A DNA stretch of 64,000 nucleotides, taken from positions 111,546,611-111,610,610 of the forward strand of contig OZ038379.1 in assembly GCA_964036045.1 (NCBI GenBank). Reading direction: 5' to 3'. The first letter of the stretch is position 1; the number at the start of each line of letters is the position of its first letter. A model generated the notes under the pieces. The model made no database searches, was not told the origin of the DNA, and saw nothing but the letters and a program-made list of their open reading frames with translations. Of this stretch, positions 1-10,799 are shown one piece after another. Source of the stretch: Eutreptiella sp. 'Long Island Sound 2002' (Eukaryota > Euglenozoa > Euglenophyceae > Eutreptiales > Eutreptiaceae). The translations under genes and the position numbers were made by a program.

Positions 1-1
1 G

Positions 2-2515
2 TTCTTTGCGGTCTGCCAGGAGAACCACACACGACTCAAGCTGGAGAAGTGTGAGTTCATGCAGGAGACCATGCAGTACCTGGGGTTTGACGTTGGCTAT
101 GGGTGGTGGACCCCAGCGGCCTCTAAGGCCAAACCCCTGATGGATGCCAAGGTACGACACGAAGACCCCAAGAAAGGACTTCATGATGTACGCAGTTTCA
201 TTGGGGCGTGCAACTTCTATCGCCGCCACATCAAAAACTTCACCTACACCAGCGCGGTACTGACTGACTTGATCAAGAAGAGTACTACTTGGCGCTGGGG
301 CCCACAAGAGCAACAAGCGTTTGACGAGCTCAAAGACAAGGTAGCCAACGCTAAGTGCTTGGGCGTGCCTAGGGCACAAGGGGAGATTATCCTGGTGACC
401 GACGCCAGCAATGTGGGCGGTGGTGGAACGCTGTTCCAGTGGCAAGCACTAGAGAAGGAGGAGTTCGACTCGGCCATTTCCCAATGGGGGACGGAAGGTC
501 TCAACCGAGATGGAACCCTCAAGCACAGCTACCCTGACGACAAGTGGGTCCTAGTACCTCTGGGCCACTGGAACTGGAAGTGGAACCAGGCCAGGGGGAA
601 CTACTCCACCTATGAGCAGGAACTACTCGCGGGTATGCTGGTGCTATCCTCACAAGCACGACTGTTGGGGAGTAACCCTGTGGTCTGGCTATGCGACCAA
701 GAACCGGTCCGCAGTTTCCAGAAGGGCCCCCCACCTGAGAAGGCCAAGCTACGTCGCTGGTGGACCTACCTCAGTCAACTACGGCTGACGGTACACCATA
801 TCCAGGGAGTGAAGAACGAGTGTGCCGACTACATCAGCCGCAACAACTTCGACGCCCTGATTGGTGCCCGGTCTGAAGCGCTGGCTAAGGAAGCGTTCAG
901 CCGTATGGACGTACACCTGGACCTGAACATGACCATGATACGCCCCCTGGATGGACTCCAACAATCGGAGTACCTACAGGAGTTTGGGGATATCTACCGG
1001 CGCCTGGAGAAACGCCTTGAACCCATCCTGGTCAACCAAGACCAGTGGAAGCGGGACAAGAGCTACCTCTGGCACGAGGACCGCATCGTGGTGCGTAGTG
1101 ACCGAGTCCCAGCGCTGCTGAAGTGGACCCATGAGTCCAGTGGTCATGTGGGTGCTGACCGTACCCTGAGGCTGTTCAAGCAGTGGTTCCACACTACGTG
1201 GACTGACGACCAGCTGCGGAAGACGCTCCTGCCTATCGTGGACAAGTGCCCGTGCAGGTCCTGTAAACCAGGGGATATCAGGGACAGAGGTCTCTACTCG
1301 ACCCTGCCCATCCCTCACTGTGCTAACAGTGTTCTATACGTGGACTACACGGAGATGCCGAAGTTCGGGGGCTATGACTTCGCCCTCGTGGTAACCTGTG
1401 GGTTGACCAGGTTTACCAGGGTGTTCCCATGTACCAAGCACATTACCGGAGAGGAGACTATCAAGATACTCCTGGAGGAGTGGTTTTGTGTCTATGGGGC
1501 GCCCAAGGAGATCAACTCCGATGAGGACGTACGAGTACGCTCAGATACTGGCTGGTACAAGAGGGTCCTGAGGTCCCTCAATGTCCAGGTGTCTACGGGG
1601 ATTCCCTACTCTCACACGAGCAACCCCCTATGTGAGCGACAGATTCGTGTCCTGAAGGAGAACGTCAGGATATGGTGCAAAACTGAACGCACCCGAGACT
1701 GGGTGAGACTACTCCCCGTCATATCCTTGATGATGAACTCCCAAGAGAGTTCAGCTACTGGCTACTCGCCACATGAGCTATTCATGGGGCGCCCGGCATG
1801 GTTCCTACATGCCCCCTATCCAGAGGACACCCATTCTTCTGTGGGTGAATGGGTCCAAGAGCAACAAGCGAAGGTGGACAAGGCCAAGGCTATGCTCCAG
1901 AGAGTGAGGGAGCGTCAGTGGAACAAGAAGAACAAGCACCGTGTACCGGCCACCTACCAAGAAGGGGACTGGGTGCTGGTGCACCACAGTCGACTACCCG
2001 CCTGGCCACGCTCTACCAGCGATGACCCATACTTCGGGCCGTACAAGATCCTATCTGTGGATGGGCACCGTATCACCGTGCGGTGTTCTCCCCGTCTAGG
2101 GGGGACCCTGGTGTGCGCCGCTCAACACCTGAAGCGCTACCATGATCCTGAAGACCTCTGTGGGGAGGAGTGGGAGCTGAACGACGAGGAAATCGCCGCT
2201 CTGGACCTACAAGGGGCTGCCAGCCCTATGGAAGTTGAAGGTGAACTCCCAGACATGAACGCCGAGGAGATGGCTAAGGAGGGCTTCTACCTGGTGAAGT
2301 CTGTCCTACGCCACCGCTATCGCCAGGGTTGGCGCTTCCTCACCCTCTGGGAAGGGTTTGGAGTCGAAGAGGCCACCTGGGAGCCCTTCTCTGCATTTGT
2401 TCTACCTGAGGGACGCCTGAACTCAGTTCTGGTTGACTACTTGTCCCAGAACAACCTTGGTGAGTTGTTGAGGCTCGCCGAGACGCTGGCCTCCAAGAAT
2501 AAAGCTAGGGACTGA
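2..2515 (+). CDS. pol: Ty3/gypsy pol, 3' part (RT end, RNase H, integrase, chromodomain), cut by window edge
   Basis: Polyprotein for reverse transcription and integration of an LTR retrotransposon. The frame is open from base 2, so the N-terminus lies outside the window. Counting from base 2, the RT thumb/connection is followed by RNase H, with Asp at ~134 in LVTDAS, Glu in YEQELLAG (~207) and Asp in WLCDQEP (~232). The integrase has an HHCC zinc finger (HES..GHVGADR, then CPCRSC near 1247-1264) and a DDE core: Asp in YVDYTEM (~448), Asp in NSDEDV, and Glu in LCERQ 37 residues later. A chromodomain lies at ~2285-2405 (LTLWEGFGVEEATWEPF). It ends at TGA 2513-2515 with no internal stop, so this copy may be young. 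The integrase core differs clearly from families A and B below, so this is a separate lineage. No strand partner or second LTR is visible here. Confidence 0.93.
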   Translation, partial: FFAVCQENHTRLKLEKCEFMQETMQYLGFDVGYGWWTPAASKAKPLMDAKVRHEDPKKGLHDVRSFIGACNFYRRHIKNFTYTSAVLTDLIKKSTTWRWGPQEQQAFDELKDKVANAKCLGVPRAQGEIILVTDASNVGGGGTLFQWQALEKEEFDSAISQWGTEGLNRDGTLKHSYPDDKWVLVPLGHWNWKWNQARGNYSTYEQELLAGMLVLSSQARLLGSNPVVWLCDQEPVRSFQKGPPPEKAKLRRWWTYLSQLRLTVHHIQGVKNECADYISRNNFDALIGARSEALAKEAFSRMDVHLDLNMTMIRPLDGLQQSEYLQEFGDIYRRLEKRLEPILVNQDQWKRDKSYLWHEDRIVVRSDRVPALLKWTHESSGHVGADRTLRLFKQWFHTTWTDDQLRKTLLPIVDKCPCRSCKPGDIRDRGLYSTLPIPHCANSVLYVDYTEMPKFGGYDFALVVTCGLTRFTRVFPCTKHITGEETIKILLEEWFCVYGAPKEINSDEDVRVRSDTGWYKRVLRSLNVQVSTGIPYSHTSNPLCERQIRVLKENVRIWCKTERTRDWVRLLPVISLMMNSQESSATGYSPHELFMGRPAWFLHAPYPEDTHSSVGEWVQEQQAKVDKAKAMLQRVRERQWNKKNKHRVPATYQEGDWVLVHHSRLPAWPRSTSDDPYFGPYKILSVDGHRITVRCSPRLGGTLVCAAQHLKRYHDPEDLCGEEWELNDEEIAALDLQGAASPMEVEGELPDMNAEEMAKEGFYLVKSVLRHRYRQGWRFLTLWEGFGVEEATWEPFSAFVLPEGRLNSVLVDYLSQNNLGELLRLAETLASKNKARD

Positions 2516-5059
2516 ACCTTACCCTTACCTGCCAAAGCGTATGTGTGAGTGTGCTAGTCCTAAGGTCCTGAGAGCAAGCCGCAGAAGTGGTGTCCTAATT
2601 ATACCCAAGTCTGCGCCCTTGCTGAACCTGGAGGGTTGGCTTATTGATGCCACGGGGTACGCCCCGGGTCTCCCCTCCCCTATGCGCCCAATTTCTGTGC
2701 TGGCGCAAAACCTTGGGGGAATACCCAGAGTGTTAATCCAGGTATTGTTTTCCCTACCTACCTGTCTACTACAGGTAGGGGTGGCCAAAAGCTATGAAGG
2801 CATGCAAAACGCCTGTTTGCTATGTGGCCAAAAACACTAACCTAACCCACTGTCACAGCCCACCAACCCAGCTAAAATCGCAGGAAAAGGGTGGGACAGT
2901 GACACGCCCCCTACAGGTCCTACACACCCTACAGTGGCACCATCCTGGTGGGCGAGCGCTGGGCAACTGGCTCTAGCCCCCACGCAGGACTACCACTCCT
3001 ACACGCACACTCTACTTGGCGTTGCGAAGAGGAAGTTCTCGAGGGTCCTAGCGACCCACCTGTGAAATGACAAGAGAACACAGCGCTACTAAGCAACTGT
3101 GGCCTCACAGGGGACGCCACAACGCGTTTCCCCTGCAAGGGCTTGGAGGGAAGGAGTGCTCTCGTGTGCAAGGCGCAGATGTCGATGAAGTCGGACTCCC
3201 TGCTCTGCCACAGGCGGAGCGGAGTTACTTGTTTGTGTGAGCTGCGCCCCTGTTTAGCAGGGCATAAAAAAATGCTGCTGCACCACTCACCCTACCTGCC
3301 CACCTGTAAAACAAAGGCGAATGCAAGGGCGTTTGCGGCGGAGGAACCAAGGCACACTCCAGGTATTATACCCTTCTCAGTGTGCCCTATAATACGCTGT
3401 CCGCAAACACCCTGCATGGAGCAGCTACCCTTATCAAGCAAGCAAGCGTTAAGGGACTCCTCAGGTTCTCTTAAAGAACGTACCGAGGAGCCCCTGGGTA
3501 GCCTAAGCAAGGTTTACCGTGCGCACTTCGCGTGGCCTACCCTTTAATGCGTGTGTGCATGCACGACTATGCACAATCACGTGGGCAAACCTGCCCATCT
3601 CCACAACAATCTTGACTCCACCAGGGGGTGGCCCCGCCTGGGCGTACCTACCTTACCTACCGCTGGGAAGTGAAGCAAGGCGAAGAACAAAAGGGGCGCA
3701 CGCCAGGAACGTTGCTATGCACTTGTGTGTATGACTAATCACCCTGATCTGACCGCTAATCATCTGCAATCTTTCCAATCAATCCCTCTACCGCGTCCTA
3801 TCGTGGTTCTCGTTGTTAACGCTGCTACACGACTCGGTCACGGAGACTCGAGACGAGCAATGTGTATGCGGCATGCAAGACGAGCATACCTGTAGTTTAT
3901 ACCTGATTCATTGAAGTCTTTTCAATTGATTTTCGAATTCTTGAATTTTTGAAGCTTCTATTAGTGTGGGTGGAATCTGTATGTTTGTTTATTAATGTGT
4001 GTCTCGTCATTTTCAAGACTACGTGATACATACGTTTATAATTCCATTATTTTTCCATTTTCCGGCGCTTCGCTAGGAGCCGCTCCTGCGCGCCGCCATT
4101 TTATGCGTATGAATTTCTGGACTTAAAAAATCCAGAGATGACTATAATTTCTATAAAAATGTGCCTTTGGTGCACAATTGGATTCTACTCAGGTGTGTCG
4201 TTTCAGAAAAATTCTACGCCGTCATTTGACGAATTTTGGTGTCGTCGCTTCGTTTTTGCGTGGATTCGTCCATAATTCTCCCATTCCTGCCTCTGCAGAT
4301 ACCCACGCGCAGCCTCGCTGAGTAGGCCGTGTTCGGGCCGAAACGCAGGTGCCTGGAGAGACTGAGCAGAACCAAGACCCCACCAAGGGGCAAATTAATT
4401 TCTTTTTCGACTCCCTACGCCCTAAGACAGGTCACAGGTCGCCAGCAGGTTTACGAGAACCCATGCGAGTGTGTATAATGTGTCTTGCGTTTGGGTTGTG
4501 TCGACGCTGCGTCTTGGAGGAAGGGATGCATATGCACATGTTTGGCATGCTCCCAATCTAACCCAACCAAGCCACAGGAGCCCCGGCAGCGCCAAGAGCG
4601 CTGAGTCTTCTGTAGGAAACTGTACAATCAGAGCAGCAAAAGGACGCCAGCCATGGTGAGCGCCCATTTTTCAGTGTGAGGGAGACTGTAGGTATTTTAA
4701 AGTAGATGTGGAAACCAAGGAAAGGCCAAGAAAAATTCCCTTTTTCCTAAAATGCGACAGTGGTGGCCACCACAGCACAAGGGGGGAGTAAGAAAAAGTG
4801 CTTTTCCATTGCTTTGGGACATACTCTAGTTGTATTAGAGATGCACTGAGCATCCATGCATTTTTATCTTAGTATTGGTCCAGCCAAAAGTGGTGAGAAC
4901 ACATTTTGACCTATGGAACCAAACACCCAATCAGGATATTGAGTGGACCCCTTAATCCCCTTTCAATCAGAAGTAAAACATCTTTTCCTGAGTTGACTGA
5001 GCACTGACATACCTAAGGTAGAGCCTATGAATTTATCTATGGTTTTCCATGAATACTTA
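2516..5059. other. Non-coding DNA after pol; probable 3' UTR and LTR of element 1, then unassigned
   Basis: No credible gene. A purine run at 2882-2896 followed by TG at 2900 could be the polypurine tract and 3' LTR start of the element upstream, but with no second LTR in view this cannot be tested. The stretch 3900-4330 is AT-rich and shows no recognisable structure. Short ORFs here, such as 2541-2840, have no domain and look random. Confidence 0.4.
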
Positions 5060-5179
5060 TCTGCCCTAGTGGTATGCACCATAGGGGGTTAGGCACCTCT
5101 TTTTGAGAGGTCCTGGGTTCAATTCCTGGTCAGCCTAACTAAGTAGGAAGATCCCATGTGAGTAGGAAGATCCCATGTG
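5060..5179 (+). repeat. tRNA-Lys-like SINE head with a 19-bp tandem repeat
   Basis: A Pol III B-box-like motif GGTTCAATTCC lies at 5116-5126. It forms a T-arm: stem CTGGG 5113-5117, loop 5118-5124, stem CCTGG 5125-5129 with two wobble pairs. Upstream is a perfect 5-bp anticodon arm (ACCTC 5095-5099, loop TTTTTGA, GAGGT 5107-5111) whose loop would carry UUU (Lys). The variable loop is only one base and the acceptor stem does not pair, so this is not a working tRNA gene; a tRNA-derived SINE or pseudogene is likelier. Two direct copies of a 19-bp unit follow at 5142-5160 and 5161-5179. Confidence 0.45.
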
Positions 5180-5601
5180 ACATGGCAGTGACCTCATCGC
5201 CACATACCATGCCACCTCAGCACATATGGGACCCAAAACAAAGAGTGCACATCTCCTAAGATGGCACTATGGAGAGAGAGTGATCCTGAGGCAGTTTTCT
5301 AACTCTTTTCCCAAAACATTTCAGCTATCTCTGTGAATATGCATTCATTTGTATCCTGAGTTGCAGTTTCTGTGAATATCTAATCATCTTTCACTGTTTA
5401 CACTGCAGCCCTTCATGCTTTGATCCTGAATTACCTTCTCTTTGCATACTGTTGGCTTGGGCTATCCTGGATTGAGTTGGCTTTACTGTATTTCAACAAA
5501 CAAAACCTTTTCATCATCCAAAACCAGCAGCAGGACACCCTACAGCAACAACAAGCAGCAGGAGAAGCAAAAACACAGTGCTGAAAACACTATAAACTTT
5601 T
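5180..5601. other. Unassigned AT-rich stretch
   Basis: No gene or repeat recognised. It could be the body of the SINE-like element just upstream, but no second copy is in the window to show its end. Confidence 0.3.
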
Positions 5602-5797
5602 CTAACAGTAAAGTGCCGAGAGATCCGTGAACTATGGTATGTTGCCTATATGTTGGCATATGCTTCGGTGTTGTACCTCACCATATGCCGGATCACGTGG
5701 TCACTTTGGTTTGGCACACGAGGCCTCACAAAATTAGGTCTCAAATTCATGAGTTGACTTGTGAAGCATGTCATGTACATAACCGGAGGGGTTTCGG
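5602..5797 (+). repeat. LTR-B internal fragment
   Basis: These 196 bp match 19763-19958 inside the complete LTR-B, with one difference noticed by eye. The copy stops at ...GTTTCGG (5791-5797) and the next base begins the minisatellite. The same LTR position (19958/19959) is the breakpoint of the reverse-strand LTR-B remnant ending at 25256, so the two remnants are complementary halves of one interrupted LTR form. Confidence 0.85.
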
Positions 5798-7134
5798 GTG
5801 AACACGACCCAAGTGACAACGCACACGCAACACAACACATCGAGCGGGCACACCGGTGAGCAGGAGCCAAGTGGCCATGGACACCGCACACACAGCACAC
5901 TGAGCGGGCACACCGGGGAACAGGAGCCAAGTGACCAAGGACACCGCACACAGAGCACACCAAGCGTGTAGACCGGCAAACAAGAGCCAAGTGGCTAAGG
6001 ACACCGCCCACGCAACACAACACACCAAGCGGGCACACCGGAGAACGGGAACCAAGTGGCCAAGGACACCGCACACATAGCACACTGAGCGGCCGCAGCG
6101 GTGAACGGGAGCCAAGAGGCCAATGATACCGCAAACACAACACCACACACCGAGCGGGCGCACCGGTGAACAGGAGCCAAGTGGCCAAGGACACCGCACG
6201 CACAGCACACCGAGCAGGCACCTCGGTGAACAGGAGCCAAGTGGCCAAGTACACCGCACACGCAGCACAACACACCGAGCGTGCACACCTTTGAACAGGA
6301 GCCAAGTTGCCAAGCACGCATACGCAACACAACACACCGAGCGGGCACAGCGGAGAAGGGGGGCCAAGTGGCCAAGGACACCGCACACACAGCGCACCGA
6401 GGGAGCACACCGGTGACCAAAAGCCAAGAGGCCAACGACACCGCACACACGGCACACCAAGCGTGCACACCGGTGAACGACAGTTACGTGGCCCCAAACG
6501 CCCAAAGCACAACACAACACACCCAGCATCCACACCGGTGAACATGAGCCCAGCAGCCAAGGACACCGCGCACACAGCACAACGCGTGGGCACAGCGGTG
6601 AACAGGAGCGAAGTGGACAAGGACACGGCAAGCGCAACACAACACACCGAGCGGGCACACCGGTGAACAGGAGCCGAGTGGCCAAGGAAGCCGCACACAC
6701 AGCACACGGAACGTGCACACCGGTGAACAGGAGCTAAGGGCCCAAGGAAACCGCACACGCAACACAACACACCAAGCGGGCACACCCATGAACAGGAGCC
6801 AAGTGGCCAAGGACACCCCACACACAGCACAGCGAGCAGGCACACCGTTGCACAGGAGCCAAGTGGCCAAGGACACCGCATACACAACAGAACACACCGA
6901 GCGGGCACACCGGTGAACGGGAGCCAAGCGGCCAAAGACACCAGAAGCGCGACACAGCTCACCGTGCGGGCACACCGTTCAACAGGAGCCTAGTGGTCCA
7001 GGACACAGCACACACAGCACAGCCAGCCTGCACACCGGTGAACAGGAGCCAATTGGCCAAGGACACCGAGCATAGAACACACCGCGCGCGCACACCGCTG
7101 AACAAGCCCCAAGTGGCCACGGACACCGCACACA
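5798..7134 (+). repeat. 65-bp minisatellite, array 1 (diverged, ~21 units)
   Basis: Tandem units of ~58-65 bp with the core GTGAACAGGAGCCAAGTGGC, followed by an ACACCGCACACGCAACACAA-like part and CCGAGCGGGCACACC. Units vary more here than in the large array at 56986-60455, and several lack the ACGCAACACAACA block. The reverse strand is almost stop-free, giving long Cys/Leu/Val-rich ORFs (for example 5646-6962) that are an effect of the repeat and are not listed as genes. The array runs straight into the MS-unit downstream segment. Confidence 0.92.
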
Positions 7135-7513
7135 CGTGCGCATCTGGGGCAGCCGAGGGAGGGGAAACAACAAACCACACCCCATGCCTCGGACGCACTG
7201 GGGCGACCCAGCCAACCCACTGGGCCGGCAGCAGGGGCGGTACCCCAAGGCCGCTGGTCCGAGCCCGGCCACGGTGCATCGGGGACCGTGGCAAACGTCA
7301 CCCGGGGCCATGGAAGCAAGCGGTGACAGGCGAGCCAGTACACAGTCCAGGAGGGGGTCGCCTGCCAAGCAGAGCGGCCCCGCAACTCAAGCCACAGGGG
7401 TGAGGCGATCGTACCGTAGACTCGCGTGAGCAATACACCCTGTGGTGCGAGATATTCCAAACGGCTGGGCAGCTGCCCAGAGCTGCCGCCCAAAGGGGGG
7501 CATGTGGCCCTAC
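7135..7513 (+). repeat. MS-unit downstream segment, copy 1, part 1
   Basis: GC-rich sequence that follows the minisatellite and matches the segment after the large array (~60456-60830). It is interrupted after CCTAC (7509-7513) by insertion C and resumes at 11294. A reverse-strand ORF (6990-7526) is open in both copies with scattered substitutions, but its composition is repeat-like and no domain is recognised. Confidence 0.8.
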
Positions 7514-8184
7514 TGTAAACATGCAAGGCAGCCTTTTGAATGCTTGCGTTTTACACCCACCCAGCTCTTTCTGAGCTTTTCCCACCCCTATGGTAAAACC
7601 CTTCGCACCCTTTGGTTTTGGGGTCTCAGCCACACGTCAGGGTATGTGTGGGCTTAGGGGGGGAGTATAAAGGGGAGCTCAGGACAGGACAGGACAAGGT
7701 TGATTTCTTCTGTGGACCTCTGCATTTGGCAGGGTCAGGATTACAGGAATTATGTCTAATTTTTGTTTGTTGTGCATGACATAGCCCCATATAAGTTATG
7801 TGCTGTGGTGCGTCGCAGATGCCGCCTTTTTGGGCACTGCAGAACACGCGCGCCCACAGATTTGTGCATAGAAGCAGCTTTTGAAAAGCTTTGTTTTTAT
7901 TTTAAAATGATATGATCTTGTAGGATTTTAGCATGTTTACAGTGTATGTATTGTGCTGAGCGTCCATTATTGTTTAGGCCATGAAACAGCTTATCTGTTG
8001 AATCACTCCGTATCACCAAGTCAAGATTGATCCACTCATTTGATTCATTGCATGCGGCAATTACAAAAATGGCGTCGTTTCAAGGTTTTCAAAATGGGAC
8101 TGCAAGAGATTCAAAATGAGAGGTTTGAAAATTCCGAAGTCATGGGAAAGTACTGGCCGAAACAAGACTCCGAGGTCTTGAAAT
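7514..8184 (+). repeat. Left terminal repeat of insertion C, with TATA box
   Basis: A direct copy of 10114-10786 with a few substitutions; similarity stops at ...GGTCTTGAAA. TATAAAG occurs at 7666-7672 and would be the TATA box if this is an LTR; the second copy has TGTAAAG there. A tandem GGACAGGACAGGACA run follows at ~7682. Confidence 0.8.
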
Positions 8185-8382
8185 ATTCAACAGATAAACA
8201 CGACGTTTCTTTGCCTTTGCCTGTAGCTGCAGATGAGATCAATAAGAGTGAGGAGTGCATTCACAGGAGTCTACGGCCGCTGAGCCGTCAATCAAGACAC
8301 CATCAAGGCGCCGTCCAGACCAGCGCCAGCGCCGCCCAGGACAACACCACCGCCGCAGCGCCTATCAAGTGGAGTAACAGAA

Positions 8383-9240
8383 GTGCCACGATGTACTGAA
8401 GCCGCCACCATCACAGCAGTGCAACAACTCGTAGCAGAGGAAGAACGAATACGGCAAAGTCTCAGGTATGAGCAACAAGTCATCTGCGCGAAGAGGTACG
8501 CGAACTTTGGCCACATTTTCCAAAAGCTCTATTGCCGGTTGTTCCAGCCTTCGTTGAATTCGGAGCAGAAAAGTACGCCGCCGAACGAACTGAAGGAACC
8601 ACGGGAGCGCTCATTGAAGGAGCTGGCAGATTCAAGCAAGGTAACGTCAAAGAAGCACACCGCAAAATCGAATGCGCCGCCGAACAAGAACAAAGCGTCT
8701 GAGTACTCTGGTGTGTTGGCGAAGTTGGAGACCTCGTTGGAAAATTCCTTGAAGCGATCCTTAAGTGACCTCCGACAAGTTTTGGAACTGTTGGGTAACT
8801 GTTCGCCCTCTGTGTCCGTCAGAACAAACAAATGGAACAAGTTCGTCGAGAAGAAAGAACCAAGGCCCGTTTCAAGTGTGAAGAAGCGCCGGCAGAACGA
8901 ATCCCAAGTGACTGAGCGCCGAACGGACGAGTTACAAGCAAGTTTGGATGATTTTGGCGCGTGGACAGTAACTTCGGGAGATCCTGGAGGAGTTCAGCAG
9001 CAAAGGAGCTCCACAAATGAGTCGTCAAACGTCGCGAGGCCCAAACAAAGGGGACAGCGAGCAGGACGAGCTGTGCAGCGTCGCCGCGCTATGGCCAAGT
9101 TCTTTGAGGTAATAAACTCAATCCAAGGACGCGCATGCCGAGGTACAAGTGAGAAGAAGACCCAGTGCCCTACGCGCGACATGTGGGGGCAGTCTGTGGT
9201 GAACTCCAGGGAGGACCAAGGGAATCCCTTCTTGGACTGA
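8383..9240 (+). CDS. Unrecognised basic ORF inside insertion C
   Basis: An open frame of ~285 codons, rich in Lys, Arg, Ser and Glu, with no domain I recognise. The frame has no ATG near its beginning, and the first in-frame ATG lies far downstream (MAKFFEV). The adjoining ORF in another frame, with an ATG near 8093, runs to 8399. The two may be one protein split by a frameshift or an intron. Charge and position between the two terminal repeats would suit a gag-like protein of a non-autonomous LTR element, but this is a guess. Long Lys/Arg blocks such as KKRRQ and QRRRAM suggest nucleic-acid binding. Confidence 0.35.
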   Translation: MPRCTEAATITAVQQLVAEEERIRQSLRYEQQVICAKRYANFGHIFQKLYCRLFQPSLNSEQKSTPPNELKEPRERSLKELADSSKVTSKKHTAKSNAPPNKNKASEYSGVLAKLETSLENSLKRSLSDLRQVLELLGNCSPSVSVRTNKWNKFVEKKEPRPVSSVKKRRQNESQVTERRTDELQASLDDFGAWTVTSGDPGGVQQQRSSTNESSNVARPKQRGQRAGRAVQRRRAMAKFFEVINSIQGRACRGTSEKKTQCPTRDMWGQSVVNSREDQGNPFLD

Positions 9241-10113
9241 GCAGTGCTCTTTAAAGCGCGCTGCTTTTGCGGTTGGCGCGCTGGCTGAAGCGCAATGCCT
9301 TTGCAGTTTTGTGCGCTACAAAAGCGCAGTATGTTTGCAACCGTGAGCGTTGTTCAATTTGCGAGCGCTTGAAGCGCTTTCTTTGTCAGCTTTTGGCGCT
9401 GTGAGCGCCTTGTGGTATATATGTGCCACAGATGGCAGAATGTAATGTAAATTACAATGCATCCAAAAGTTGACTTTGTCAACGAAGCCTTTTTTTGGCC
9501 TACAAGCGGCGCCAAGCGCCTTGTGTGCAGGCACTGACATATGCCTTTGCCTTCTTTTTCTTTGTTGATACTTTTTTTGTACTTTACTGAGCAGTGGTGG
9601 GGTACATCCTGCTCTGTACTTTGAGTGAACTCTTGTTTACTCGGTTTTTCATTTGTTTTGATTTGCACCTGCCTGCTTGTGAGCAGAGTGTCTTTTCTTT
9701 TTGTATGCCTGCTTTTGTTTGGAAAAAGCAGAGGTTTTATTTTAGTATGAAAATACTATGTTTTTCCTGTGCCATGAGCACTTCAGGCTGTGTGCCATGA
9801 GCAGTTATCAGGTTTTTACACCCGTTGAGGAGTTTGAGTGGGTATAGGTTGAAACACCACCTCACCACTCCCCTGGGGCACTGTTTTGTGACAAAAATCC
9901 CTTTCAGGGGGGTAAAACTATCTATGGTACTAGTGGTATTCCACTAGCATGATCTGCACATTGATAGTAGCTGTTTTTACCTGGAATTGGTAGAAATAGC
10001 AAGATCACAGACAATAATATCTGTATATTATTGTAGGTTGAAGCCTGCATGTTTTGCTTTTTTTTTCTCGGGTCAGCAACTCATTTGGGGAGTGCTGAGC
10101 CTGGGGGGGGGAG
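9241..10113 (+). other. Non-coding part of insertion C: AGCGC cluster and G-rich tract
   Basis: No gene. 9250-9530 holds more than ten GCGC-core motifs (AGCGCT, GGCGCC, AAGCGCA) in both orientations. 10101-10111 is a G-rich run directly before the second TGTAAAC, so it may act as a polypurine tract. Confidence 0.4.
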
Positions 10114-10786
10114 TGTAAACATGCAAGGCAGCCTTTTGGATGCTTGCGTTTTACACCCACCCAGCTCTGTCTGAGCTTTTCCCACCCCTATGGTAAAACC
10201 CTTCGCACCCTTTTGTTTTGGGGTCTCAGCCGCACGTCAGGGTATGTGTGGGCTTTGGGGGGGGGGGGTGTAAAGGGGAGCTCAGGACAGGACAGGACAA
10301 AGTTAATTTCTTCTGTGGACCTCTGCGTTTGGCAGGGTCAGGATTACAGGAATTATGTCTAATTTTTCTTTGTTGTGCATGACATAGCCCCATATAAGTT
10401 ATGTGCTGTGGTGCGTCGCAGATGCCGCCTTTTTGGGCACTGCAAAACGCGCGCGCGCACAGGTTTGTGCATAGAAGCAGCTTTTGAAAAGCTTTGTTTT
10501 TATTTTAAAATGATATGATCTTGAAGGATTTTAGCATGTTTACAGTGTATGTATTGTGCTGAGCGTCCATTATTGTTTAGGCCATGAAATGGCATATCTG
10601 TTGAATCACTCCGTATCACCAAGTCAAGATTAATCAACTCATTTGATTCATTGCGTGCGGCAGTTACAAGAAGGGCGTCGTTTCAATGTTTTCAAAATGG
10701 GACTGCAGGACATTCAAAATGAGAGGTTTGAAAATTCTGAAGTCATGGGAAAGTACTGGCCGAAAGAAGACTCTGAGGTCTTGAAA
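10114..10786 (+). repeat. Second direct copy of the insertion C terminal repeat
   Basis: Matches 7514-8184. It begins TGTAAAC immediately after a G-rich tract. After 10786 the two copies diverge completely, so if this is a 3' LTR (10114-11288) the 5' copy has lost or exchanged its distal part. Confidence 0.8.
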
Positions 10787-10799
10787 TTCTGGAAAAAAC

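Noticed and set aside
2541-2840. 99-codon ORF after element 1 pol
   Set aside because: No domain, on presumed untranslated or LTR sequence, with an opposite-strand ORF of similar size.
5646-6962. 438-codon minus-strand ORF
   Set aside because: Translation of minisatellite array 1; it also runs into an LTR fragment.
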